DNA of 64,000 bases from Cladopsammia gracilis (taxonomy: Eukaryota; Cnidaria; Anthozoa; Scleractinia; Dendrophylliidae): positions 1 to 64,000 of the forward strand of contig JAJGOT010001098.1 in NCBI GenBank assembly GCA_022457155.1, read 5' to 3'. The position numbers were made by a program, and so were the translations under genes. Under the pieces are notes generated by a model, which had not been told where the DNA came from, ran no database searches, and saw only the letters and a list, made by a program, of their open reading frames with translations. Positions within the stretch are counted from its first letter, which is position 1; every line of letters begins with the position of its first letter. This document shows positions 41,676 to 52,265 of this stretch, piece by piece.

Positions 41676-43182
41676 TGCTACCCGGTGTATAAATACGGAG
41701 AGTAGTGTTTAGTAATAATATTAACAGCGTCTGTCTGAGAAAACCAGGCAGAGGCCACGGATTGGGGTCGGCCGATTCCTTCGACATTTTGCTAGTGTAA
41801 AGCATTCGATCAGTGATGTTGAAAGGCAGCATGCTTTGTTTTTAAAAGCTTTTAGTTTCCGAGATCTGACCACCGCACCCCCCCCCCCGAAAAAAAAAAT
41901 ACCGGCCCGTAGGGTCAGAAAATCCCTTCATTTTGACGACTCGAGACGACTGTGGCATAAGCACAAGCGTAGAACATGTTGTCGTCTCCTAAAGACTTCT
42001 GACTGCAGGATTCTATTAAATGGAACTATAAACTGTTATTCTCAGCCATCAGAGCCTTGATTAAAACATGCTCAGTTCAAGATACGAGAATCAAATTTGC
42101 AGCTACGCCAAGTCAATATTTGCATTTACTAATTCAACCCCATTTTTACAACTAGTTTTCTCCGAATGGCGGCGGTTATTTTTCGAGCAAAAGAGTTAAA
42201 TAGCTTTATCACCATCCCGTCTTTCTGTATTAAAAAACAAAACTTTGGGACCTATAAAATCTGAAACGATTTGTGCATGCATTTCAGCCGGATTTCCAAC
42301 AAAAATACAACCTTTTGTCACGTCACACCTTGATGTCACGGACCCTTCGTCAGCCAAAATTCGAGTCGAGTAACTAACTCTGGTTTGCAAATTTGTCAAT
42401 CGCAGTAGCTTGATACAAAATTCAACTGATCTTCTAAAGCGCTCTAATTCATTTAATACGCTACTTCACTAATACTAGACTAATACTGTTATTTACTTTT
42501 CGCAATGTTGCATACTTGTATGCTTTGAGCTCAGGGGCTCGGCTTTCATTTTGGTTATTTAGACTGTTTTGCAGGCTTTGGGTTTGAGCGCGAACAAAAT
42601 TAGCACACATCTCTTTAGCCTTGGAAGTATCTCAAATGTTATGTTTTCGGAAAAATAAATAAAAATATACGCTCCGATTTAATAGCGCTGCCACATATTA
42701 AACAAGTATGCGTACTGTTCTATGAAATCAACAACCCGATCGCAACTTCGAAAGAGATTTTAAAACTGATTATAGACTTTTGGTTTCCATTTTTTGATTC
42801 AAGAATATTTGAGAAATGAAATATTGGCCTAGTTATTTACATTCGGTGTTTTTGATGCAAAGGGATCCGAAATTCTCGAATTATTGTTTTTTTTAACTTG
42901 ATAATTAGAAGCTGTCAGTTAAATTCTACGAAAAAAAGTAATTATCATTGTTTACGAAGTAAGCCAACTCTAAAGGTGTGGATAGATAACAGAGGATTTC
43001 TAGAATGAATTGCTCCTTCTTTAGTGAAGGTTCACCTTGTTGCCCAGCTCCAGGGAAAAATGACATTACAACAGTGAAGTCTTGTGCCAATGATTTATAC
43101 AACCATTTTGTGAAAGAACGGGAGATAGGCAAATTAGAGAAGATGAAGTAATTTTTAATCGTGGTGGATTCATATCGCCCAG
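41676..43182. other. Unassigned DNA downstream of the TPR-CHAT gene
   Basis: This should contain the 3' untranslated region of the TPR-CHAT gene, but I see no clear AATAAA close to the stop. Short frames on both strands (41836-42060, 42196-42399, 42926-43306) lack family motifs. C and A runs occur at 41878-41900. Confidence 0.4.
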
Positions 43183-43385
43183 TGAAAAGCAAGTGAACGA
43201 ATTTACCGTGTGTCCTGGTCATAGATACCGCCTTACTTACGGCTGGGCAGGTCGAAAGCGGTCGACGTGTTTTCCCCCAAATCATTCTGGAAAGTGCAGT
43301 AAACAACTATATCCTCGACGCCTTAACCTAGAATTGTCGAAAAGTACTTTTACTCTTGAAAACCAAGAGGTTTCGATAGGAGCAG
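43183..43385 (+). CDS. Exon-like segment with a Cys/His zinc-binding pattern
   Basis: An AG precedes the frame and a GTAAGACG donor follows at 43386. The translated segment includes 'EFTVCPGHRYRLTYGWAGRK' and 'TCFPPNHSG', giving C-x2-H and C-x4-H pairs. It resembles the CPxHR...C..P.H type of Cys/His module common in cnidarian predicted proteins, but I cannot name a family with certainty. It is probably one internal exon of a host or transposon-derived gene. Neighbouring exons were not found. Confidence 0.4.
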
Positions 43386-44196
43386 GTAAGACGATTAAAA
43401 TTCTGTGTTTTGATTAAATGTAATGTAAGGGTTGAGAAATGGGGATTCCTGGACCAAGGCAAACCGTGTCGGATTCTCCTTTTTGTACTTGTGCTCACTT
43501 GCAATTGTTGCGACATAAGATTTTCTTGTAGTATTTAATAGCGTGAAACCTCTTCGAGCAATTCAATTGTTGGCGACCATATAACCAAACGGTTATGGAT
43601 CATTTATAGTCTTATTATTCCATCTATAAAAAAATACTGACGCGCGAGAGCGCCATACAAGATTGCAAATACTTTAAATCTCGTATGATAGATTCTGAAT
43701 TTATGTTTATCAGATTGATTTGTTAGGATGTTATCCAGTATGACCTACTTATAAAGTGAGACGCACATGCACGGACCCTTGTTGCAACTTGTAAAATTCT
43801 AATGTTCCAAACTATAAATAAGTACCACGATTCTCAGATACTTTTGTCTGCTTTTGGGACATCAATATAAAGTCGTATTGTCGTCTCAAAAAAACTCCAA
43901 AGCCTAATTCTAATGATTCATAATATAAAAAAGTTCAATGGCATTATATTAGCATTGATAAATAATGGAACGGTATGCTCGCTACATTTAGCAAAGTACA
44001 TAAAACGGATTACTCGTTTTTGTAGTATTAAAATTGTATTTGGATAAAACTTGCAGGCCTGACCCCAGACAGTTAATCCATAAGTTATATAAGGAACAAT
44101 TAGCGACTGATAAATATTTAAAAGGGTATGTAAAGGTACAAAATGTCAGTTTCTTCAAAATAACGTTGAAAACAATCCGGAGAGTTGTGCTGTCTG
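43386..44196. other. Unassigned DNA
   Basis: AT-rich; no ORF with recognisable content and no repeat structure that I could see. Confidence 0.4.
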
Positions 44197-44358
44197 TATA
44201 CAGCTATTTCAATTAACGTTGTCGGATGAAAAAGGCGGAAAGCCAAGACCGCAAGGTTGTATGGGATGTTTATCCAATGGCTTTAACCCTAACCCATACT
44301 ATCTTGCGGTCTTGGCTTTAAGCTTTCATCCGACAACGTTAATTGAAATAGCTGTATA
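44197..44358. mobile_element. Foldback MITE, TATACAGCTATTTC termini
   Basis: The arms 'tatacagctatttcaattaa' plus 'cgttgtcggatgaaa' and their complement enclose a loop with 'taaccctaaccc'. The inner part 'gccaagaccgcaag' is also inverted. The total is 162 bases, with no ORF. Confidence 0.8.
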
Positions 44359-44471
44359 ACACCGCAGATTATGTTTTTTTCTTTTGGTCGTTTTGGACCA
44401 TATAAATCTCTATCCACAAAGCTTGTAATGCTTCATTTGAGGTGCTTTCTAAAATTGTATAGTTCAATGTT

Positions 44472-44735
44472 TCATCCGATAAACATTCCGACATCTCCAG
44501 AAGCTAGAGGCTTTGGAGTGTATTCAAATTCGTAGCCTGGTATTTTTGGCCAGAAAACATCAGAATTTGAATTGGTAATTTTAGTTTCCGTAATTCCGAT
44601 AATATTAAAATGAAAGTTAAGTTCGTCTAGAAGATGGGTTTGAAAATTTTCTAAATTACGGTTCAGGCTTACTACATTATTATGAAAAATCGAGAAACTA
44701 CTATCGATTTCATCTTTAGATAATTTGCTTTTCAT
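44472..44735 (-). pseudogene. LINE C endonuclease fragment
   Basis: The 87-aa minus-strand frame has 'HFNIIGITETKITNSNSDVF' and 'IPGYEFEYTPKPLASGDVGM', the N-terminal block of the APE endonuclease of CR1/L2-like LINEs; the ET..I pair holds the metal-binding Glu. The plus-strand LINE at 63160 has the same 'NIPGYTFEFAPTPLA' block, so both belong to related families. Only this piece is present. Confidence 0.7.
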
Positions 44736-45575
44736 TTCATAAAATTTTGTGGAGAGAAGTATCTGCTATGTATGCACAGATTAAATTGATTATTATTTGA
44801 TCTTAAGTTTTCATCTAATCTTGTATTCAAATTAAATAAATCAAAATCATATATCTAAATCCAAAATCTTATCTAAATTTGTTTTAGTCTGACATCTGGT
44901 AAGATAATTTTTATTAAACTGACCGTGAAAAGATGCTAGGTCTCCTCTGAAATAAAAATAAGGCAGTTCTTGTAATTAATATTTCAGATTGTTTTGTCTG
45001 AGTTTATCTTTTCTCTGAGTCATTAGAAAAGAGATTAATGCGATAAACTTTGAATGTTTAGAACTTCTTTAATATGTATTCAAACGCCATCAAACTTTGT
45101 GACTTTTCCTAAAATTTATCTGGCAACAATTTTATGTAACAATTTTTTGATCACGTGACTTGATGTTTCCATGGAAACAATATTTTGACAGCCATGTTTT
45201 TTTAAATTTGCATTTTTGTACCTTTGAATGAAGAAAAACATGTTTATTGGTAGAACTTTTATAGTTTTACGTCATTTAGCGTTTATTTATTTGTTTTGAT
45301 TAATTTTGAGTCAATTTGGATGGTTTATAAGAGGTTTTAAAAAATTTCAGAAATCCAAGATGGCGGATCCAAGATGGCGGCCGTATAACTAATTACCTAA
45401 TAACTACGTCATATGACGTCATTGTTCCATTGTGCGGACTGCAAAGGAGACATTTTCGGACGTACTATATACCCTCTAGGTTTCATTCTAGTTACGAAGG
45501 GGGGGCACAATGTGCCCCCCCCAGGCTCAGGAACTCAAAAACAGCCCAGGCCGAATAGGGTCAATAGAGTACTTA
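44736..45575. other. Unassigned DNA with MITE-like motifs
   Basis: It contains 'aatccaagatggcggatcca' near 45352 (complement of the 11.7-kb motif), 'catatgacgtcattg' near 45411, and a 'gggggggcacaatgtgcccccc' palindrome near 45500. It is likely a decayed non-autonomous element. No gene was found. Confidence 0.4.
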
Positions 45576-46315
45576 TCAGGGCGGTCCATGTTGAGAAGTG
45601 AAATCATCAGTTTCTCTCAGCGTCAGGTTAGCCAAATCCTCCGTTGATTCCAATCTGATTACTCGAGAGCTGTCAGTCTTGCGCAGGAAGATTGCAGAAT
45701 ATTTTGCCCAACAGTATTTGTAATTATAGCTCGTCTGGTGTGTCTTCGCTAGATAACGCAATTGTTGTAGGCGTGGACTCAGATGGCTGAATATCGCAAC
45801 TCGATCAATTACAGTTTGGGACGATGAACCAAGGTCATCCGCTGTCAGTTGATTCGTATTGTTCCTGGCTGCCAAGACTTTGTCACTATCCATTCGTCTT
45901 ACAGATTTACAAATTATTGCGTCAGGCTGCTGTTGATGGCTTTGACTCGAGTTTCTTCGACAACTCTATGGGCTATGTCGATATCAGATAACGATATATC
46001 GACTCCTATTCCAGTAAAGACTTTTTGGGATAGGTTTGCGGTTCCCTCGGCCGTTTCCCTTTCGCTTGTTTGAGGTATTCCAACTATCTTTAAGTTGTAT
46101 TGATAACTGTATATCTGCATTTCCTCAATCACTTTCATTATCTTATCAAGATTAGCCGTAATAATGTTCAGTCTATCTTCGAGGTTTTTGAATTCGAGAC
46201 TCGTTCCTTTATTTGATTGCGTCAGCTCGTCGTAGCTATCACTCAGAAATTGAACATCTTGTTCTTTCGGTAGATGGTTTATAGCTGCCGAGGCTGTCTT
46301 GTCAACTTCTGCCAT
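45576..46315 (-). pseudogene. LINE E ORF1 (L1/Tx1-like RNA-binding protein), broken
   Basis: The first frame (46315-45914) starts 'MAEVDKTASAAINHLPKEQ', has a coiled coil, 'YSYQYNLKIVGIPQTSE' and 'DISLSDIDIAHRVVEE', and then stops. A second frame (45893-45576) continues with 'RMDSDKVLAARNNTNQLTAD'-type sequence and 'HLSPRLQQLRYLAKT'. This is the coiled-coil plus RRM-like plus C-terminal layout of ORF1p. It has one frameshift or small deletion, and ORF2 is not next to it. Confidence 0.65.
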
Positions 46316-46599
46316 CCTTTACCAGCTTTCTTAAAGTGTCTGTAACCCCAGAAAGTTTTTTCATTAAAATAAATCTCTGAATTAAACTGAGTAAAATTCC
46401 GCAAAAAAAATTGCTTTTGCTTAAAACCTCGATTTTGGACGAATTTTCAAAGTCTACGAAAATCACAAAAATTAAAATCATGACCGAATCGCAGAATCAT
46501 TCGAAAAAGTCTGGGTCTAGCGCAATATGTGACGTCATTCCAGGATATCGTTCGCTCTCGACCATCGAAGACAGTCTCGCTGCGGTCAGGAACACAAAA

Positions 46600-46910
46600 A
46601 TGCCTAAGAGTTGTGTAGTATTTGGCTGTAGCAACCCTCCAAACAAAAAAGAAGGCATTGCTCTCCACCCAATGCCTTTTTGTCTTAAAGAAGAGGCGGA
46701 GAAACGAAAAAGAAGAAAAAAGTGGGTCGATTTTGTTCAACTGAAGCGAGAACATTGGAATCCCACCAAGTACCTAGCTTGTCTGTGTGTTCGAAGCACT
46801 TCACAGATGAGGTCTTCACCGTCCGGTTTTATGAATTAACAAAAGCAAGTTTAACCGAAACTGTAGAAAGTAGAACCGAAACTGCAGTCTTGCTAGAGAT
46901 TTTCTACTAA
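46600..46910 (+). pseudogene. THAP-type zinc-finger domain, frameshifted
   Basis: From ATG 46600 the frame reads 'MPKSCVVFGCSN' (first C-x4-C pair), 'IALHPMPF', then 'RRKKWVDFVQLKREHWNP' with the conserved Trp residues. The second zinc pair (C-x2-H, 'CSKHFTDEVF') is in the +1 frame after a shift near 46785-46795. This is the C2CH THAP pattern of P-element-like transposases and related DNA-binding proteins. It may be the DNA-binding part of the transposase gene downstream or a separate element. Confidence 0.7.
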
Positions 46911-47315
46911 AGATTGTTTTTGGAGAGTCAGATACTCGACAGCATTATAGCCACCTCGTGCCAAACCAATCGCCACGGAATAGCCAAACAGACGACACCG
47001 AGATGAAAGACGAAGGATTGAACGAACCGCTCTCAGATTATCCAAGTTCTGAGGAAGAAACAATCAGCAATGCTCAACCACTGCGCAGAGAAAGGCGTAC
47101 TGACGCTACCGCGTGAAACGCAGGATAGAAAACAACATCACAGCAGTGAACGAAACAACGGCGACAGCAAAAGAGCTAGAAAGCGTCCACGCTCTGACGA
47201 GAAAACCACCCTGGAAATGTCGATAAACAGCTGGATAAAGGCGTAAGAGAAATCGATCGTCAAACTAGAGACACACATAGAGAATAACTCTTGCCTTAAA
47301 ACACTTCGTTACGAT

Positions 47316-47651
47316 GTGAGGGCAAAGATCATGGCCGATCCAGAATTCAAGACCAACATTAACATGATTAGAAAGGAAGCAGAGCGTAAACTGCTCGGAG
47401 AATTAAAAACGTTCCACTACCGAAGCGTGGAAAGGAACAAAGTGAAACTAAGAGAACTTGAGCGAAAATCATGTTTCAGTCTTGAATCTAGTGAACCTAG
47501 TACAACAAGAAATACTGATGTAACTCGAGACCGAGCTAAGAACAAACAAAACAATGTGACAGCTAGCACTGATAATGTATCACGGAATGTACAAATGTCA
47601 GCCCACAACATTCAAGCACAAAATTATGGAAACTTTAGAGAAGGCAAATAG
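47316..47651 (+). CDS. Lys/Arg-rich helical segment between THAP and transposase
   Basis: The 111-aa frame reads 'MADPEFKTNINMIRKEAERK' and 'ELKTFHYRSVERNKVKLREL', a charged helix. Upstream (about 46940-47260) other frames hold Ser/Glu-rich and Arg-rich linker sequence with stops. It is probably the middle of one decayed transposon gene. It has no recognised domain. Confidence 0.4.
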   Translation: MRAKIMADPEFKTNINMIRKEAERKLLGELKTFHYRSVERNKVKLRELERKSCFSLESSEPSTTRNTDVTRDRAKNKQNNVTASTDNVSRNVQMSAHNIQAQNYGNFREGK

Positions 47652-48239
47652 GAATAAGTGAAGTGAATCCTATCTTTGTCTATTATCTGAGTGTACAGAT
47701 AAAATTAAGAGGGATAAATACAGATAAAGAGAAAATACGAAACAAGAAACACAATATGCGCAAAAATATGGCGCCCCAGAAGGCGACAGATTAAAACTAA
47801 CGAGTCGAACAAACGACACATTGGGAACCTCTCCGCCATAAAACTCACAACTGATCAAATCAACTTTCTTTCAAAAGGGTTTAATTTTATCCCAACACCC
47901 GTGATAAGAGAAAACTACAAAAGCATGAACTGATGCAAGATTATAATCAATTCGCAAGACGAATGCGTACGCGTCTCCATCCTAAATTTATTTGCAAATA
48001 CTTCCACTGTCCACTCTTATAATACACGCACCTCCACTTCCAATAACTTCTATATAAAAAAAAACTCGAGACTTGAAATACAAAGAAATGATCAATGGTC
48101 TTTCTAAGTGGCGTATTTACCAAGCTCGTCGGCATGCCATAGACGGTGGGTGAAGGCCAGCCTCTAATAAAACGACCGATTTAGACTCGATCCAGTGAAA
48201 ACAGATCACTTCCTTGACTACATATCAAGGCCATGTTTC

Positions 48240-50547
48240 CTACAAGACGTTGCATACGGAATTTAAAAGCTAAAGCTGGATAGTTGTGGTCATGCTGTCA
48301 TACCCGCAGTAATAAGAACTCTTATTCCATCGAGGATTATTGCGCAATATCTGGCTTACTGCAGAGATATTGGATTTGAAGCGGCTAGTGAAAGAACTCT
48401 ATTTAAAATTTTAGAAGTCTGTCCAGCCAGAAGTCGTTGCATGGCCTGGATTACATAACCACTGAAGGTGTTCAAGGATTTGAGTGTCTAGAAAGCATTA
48501 CTGATACCTTACAAACTGTACAAGCTGCTCGTTTAAACTGGGAGAAGGAAACCAAGAAACAACTGACAGAATAAGTGTGAATAAAATGAACTTGAACTTG
48601 AACTTGACGGCAAGAGATACCTCAAAGCTGACTTCAGGCTGCACGTGAGTAAGGATGAGAGGTGTGCTGACCATTACACTGTACACGCGCTCAGTAACCC
48701 TACTGATTCTTCATTTAGAGGTACTTGCAATCATGTCCATGAAATTCCTTGTGATTTTTGCCGTGGAATTGAAAAGGTCATTAAGGAAATTCGAGTAAAA
48801 ATAGATGATGGAGACAGTCCAAATCTGGATGCCCTAAATAAAACCCAACTAAAATTTGATAAGGCCCAAGAGGCTATTGCTTCCTGGAAGGATCACAATC
48901 TGCGCGCTGTCAACCAAGACATGGCAAAACAATATATCATCTGTAAGTTCAACGGTAATAACTGTCTCATTGTTATGGATTGGGCGATGAAATTCTTACC
49001 ACTCCACTACAGAGAGCAGATGAGGGTTTTTTTGGAAAGAGAGGGAAGAGCTGGCACGTAAGTTCAGTGATCAGGAAACAAGATGAGAACTATTCTGTAA
49101 CGTGCTACGTTCATTTGTTTGAACATTGCAAACAGGACTGGTTTGCTGTTGCTTCAATAACTGAAAGTCTTTTGGAGACCATTAAGGATGAGCATCCATC
49201 CATTACAGAAGCTTAACTGCGCTCAGACAATGGTGCCTGCTATCATAACGCACCCTTGTTGTTTGCTATCCCAGCTATTGCTGCAAGAACAAGAATTAAG
49301 ATCAGACGATACGACGTTTCTGAGCCTCAGGCGGGAAAAGACATTTGTGACAGAAAAATCGCCCCTATGAAGGCGCATATCAGAAGATATGTCAATGAGA
49401 AGCACGATGTGGTCACTGCCAGCGACATGAAGGAAGCACTCGAGTCCCACGCAGGTGTTAAGGGGTGTAAAGCAGCTGTAGCAGCCATAGATCCAATGAA
49501 TGAAACTGGTGGGTCAAATAAACTCAAAGGAATCAGCAAGTTTAATAACTTTGAATTTACAGAAGATGGAATTCGAGTTTGGTGTGCATATAATATAGGG
49601 CCTGGTAAACTGGTGTCATATGAAGGAATGACGTCACAACCAAAAACTGGGATGAAGTTGTTGCAACCATTTGGTGCAGGTCAGCAGTCCGGAAATGTCT
49701 TATGGCCGCGTGCAGAAAAGCGAACAGCAAGAAGTGAAGTGTTTTTCTGTGATACGCCTGGTTGCGTGCTGACCTTTGGAAGCGAAAACGAAGCCCAGAC
49801 TCACATGGATACTGGAGTATACAATCTGGCTTTAGAACGGGAAACAGTGTATGATACCGTGAGCAGGAAATGGGCCCAACATGTCAGCGAAGTAGTTGCA
49901 AGGACAGGTGAATCCTCTAAATCAGCACAACCAGATGACACTTCTCTTTCATCGTGTAGTGACAGTGAAGTTTCTTTACAAGGCTGGGCGTTAAAGAGCC
50001 AGAAAACGGCAAGCAAGACCTCAGAGAATGTCAAGGTATTTTGTGATAGCCAAATTTAATGAAGGGCTAGTTAGTGGGCAAAAGGCTGACCCAAAAGAGG
50101 TTGCAAAGGAGATGCAAAATACCAAAGACTCGAAGGGACTATCGCTGTTTTCAACAGAAGAATGGAAAACCGCACGACAAATAACCAGCTATTTATCTCG
50201 GTTGTCAGCAGTACAGAAGAGCAATGAAGCTCGAGCAATTAATTACAGTAGGCGAGGAGGACTGCCTTGACAATGAGGACTTAAGGACCTGGGAGGATCA
50301 TTCTGTTACCATGGACCTCAGAGACAGTGTATACAGTGAAGTGGATCTTGAACACCTACTCAAGTTTGAAGGTCGTGACATTTGCCTTATGGCTACGGCC
50401 AAACAACTTAAAAATCTAAAAGTTGTGGAACGGAAGGGCATTTGTGCAAATTTTGCTTTGAAAAGTACTGGGAATCGACAAAGGAAGAGTACATACATCG
50501 ACAGCATAGAAGAGCTTGTAAAATCGTGTTCATGTAGCACGCTATAA
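48240..50547 (+). pseudogene. Decayed RNase H-like transposase with a C2H2-like finger
   Basis: Successive frames give one long protein. First come 'IPAVIRTLIPSRIIAQYLAY' and 'SERTLFKILEVCPASR', then a Cys/His-rich block at 48645-49061 ('HVHEIPCDFCRGIEK'). Candidate catalytic strands follow: 'CLIVMDWAMKFLPLHYREQ' (first Asp), 'FFGKRGKSWHVS', 'LRSDNGACYHN' (second Asp) and 'YDVSEPQAGKDICDRK' with 'VNEKHDVVTASDM'. At about 49740 there is a finger 'FFCDTPGCVLTF' with H further on, and the tail extends to 50547. There is a frameshift near 49025, an in-frame TAA at 49214-49216 and further shifts near 50030 and 50220. The family is common as unnamed predicted proteins in cnidarians and fish; the D-D-(E/D) assignment is inferred. 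Confidence 0.6.
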
Positions 50548-50842
50548 GATAGGGTCAAAGTGTGGGACCAAAAAACAGCTTACAGTATATTTTATGCATA
50601 ACGCAAGTCAGATGTTCTTTTCACCTAAATGAAGAAACGTGGAACCGCCGAGACCTTGCCTTTAGATCCGGGGAGTATACAATCTGGACATAAAAGGTGA
50701 CATTGGTACTGTACCATTTGGGTTAATAATTTAGCGCCCTATTCATCAAGAATAAACTGTTGGGGAGACTGGGCCGGCAATGGCGGAGTAGAGCACGATA
50801 AAAAAGCGTTCCACCTTATCTCGCTTTTAATGTGCATGGTGT
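50548..50842. other. Boundary between transposase remnant and LINE B
   Basis: No ORF. It probably contains the LINE B 5' end ('ggagactgggccggcaatgg' near 50763). No terminal inverted repeat for the transposase element was found here. Confidence 0.35.
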
Positions 50843-51761
50843 ATGGCAGAACAAATCGAGAACACTTCAAGTAAAAGGAAAAATAGATCTTCTTCCTCTG
50901 GAGACTCTTGCAACTCAAACAGCTCACCGGACGCAATTGCACTGGTTACTTTCATTGCACCGAAGGCGAAACTACCTACGCACACGAAGGAAAAGGCGAA
51001 GCCTCAATCGCGTTAAGTATGTCTGAAGAAATTCATCAGAAACTGCAACAAATTCTCGAAAAACTTGAAAAACTCAGTACTATTGAAGAAACGGTCAACA
51101 ACCTCCAAACCTCCCTTGCGGACATGTCTGCAAAATTACAAACCTTAGAAAGTTCGCACGCCTCGGCGAAGCAAAAGATTACTGATCTGAAGACGAAACA
51201 ACCTGCTGTTCTAAAAGATTTTGAGGGGATCAATGTGAGTTTATCACAATTTCAAGTGAATGAAGAGACGATAAACGCTAAACTCAAAGAACTTGAATCA
51301 AAATGTCTCTATATGGAGGCCTACTCAAGGCGTGAAAATATTAAATTTGAAAATATCGAAGAAGAAGCGGATGCAGAAGACACCGAGGAGGTCTAGATCT
51401 TGCCCTCCTTCCTTTCCAAAGAACTTGGGTACCACGACGCAGAAAGTGTATAAATCCAACGTGTACATCGCCCAGGAAAGAAAAGAGACGGGCAGAAACC
51501 TAGAGCAATTCTCGCTCGTTTCTTTCGATACAAAGATTGCGAGAAGATACTCTCGCGTTAGGACCTCGCCTTCGTGAAAGTGAGTTTAGGATGTATCGAG
51601 ATCTTCCTTACGAGATTGTTCAGAGGAGAAGACCACAAATAGAAACATTAATGAAAGCTAAACGAAAAAATATTCCAGCTGCCTTCAGTAAGTCGCAGCC
51701 TGACAAACTGTTCATAAAAGGTAAACTATGGCCGGTTGGGAAACCATTAGATATTCTTTAG
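50843..51761 (+). pseudogene. LINE B ORF1
   Basis: ATG 50843 opens a Ser-rich N-terminus (SSSSGDSCNSNSS). The next frame (51019-51396) is a long coiled coil: 'EEIHQKLQQILEKLEKLSTI' and 'LESKCLYMEAYSRRENIKFE', the last being the start of the L1-type RRM. A further frame (51537-51761) gives the C-terminal domain with 'PQIETLMKAKRKNIPAAFSK' and 'KLFIKGKLW'. At least two frameshifts are present. The layout is that of Tx1/L1-like ORF1p. Confidence 0.7.
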
Positions 51762-52265
51762 TAGTATCCTAATATAATAACAGTTTATTCCATTCCGTCA
51801 CCTTCCATCCACTCCCCCTTATTTTTTTGGTAGTGCTTCAATTAAATGGTGGAACGCTTTTCCTTCTTTTTTTTCTTGCATATACACGTAACACCTGCGG
51901 GAAAACCTCCCTGTATTACTTCGTTAGTGCAACCAGTCTGAATTGCGAACATATATATAATGATTCCCTCTCTTTTAGGTCTTTTTAGACCTTTTAATGT
52001 TTTTCTTTTCGTTTTATTTAACATGTATATAATTAACTTTAGTTTCATTCAATCGTTTTTGGATAATCGAAGGCTTCACGCGTTTTTAATTTTCAATCCA
52101 AATGTCCCAATTATAGCTTTTTACTTTAGTTTTTCCATCAGAGTGCATAATTATACTCCAAAATGCAAATTTCATATCTTTATTGTTCACACCGAGAAAT
52201 CTGTCGAACTTTATGTGTCATTTTTAACCCTCTGGGACCTGCTATATCTATTGGGATAATCTTAA

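Noticed and set aside
46447..46755. Minus-strand 102-aa ORF opposite the THAP domain
   Set aside because: It is antisense to a recognisable zinc-finger coding region and has no motif.
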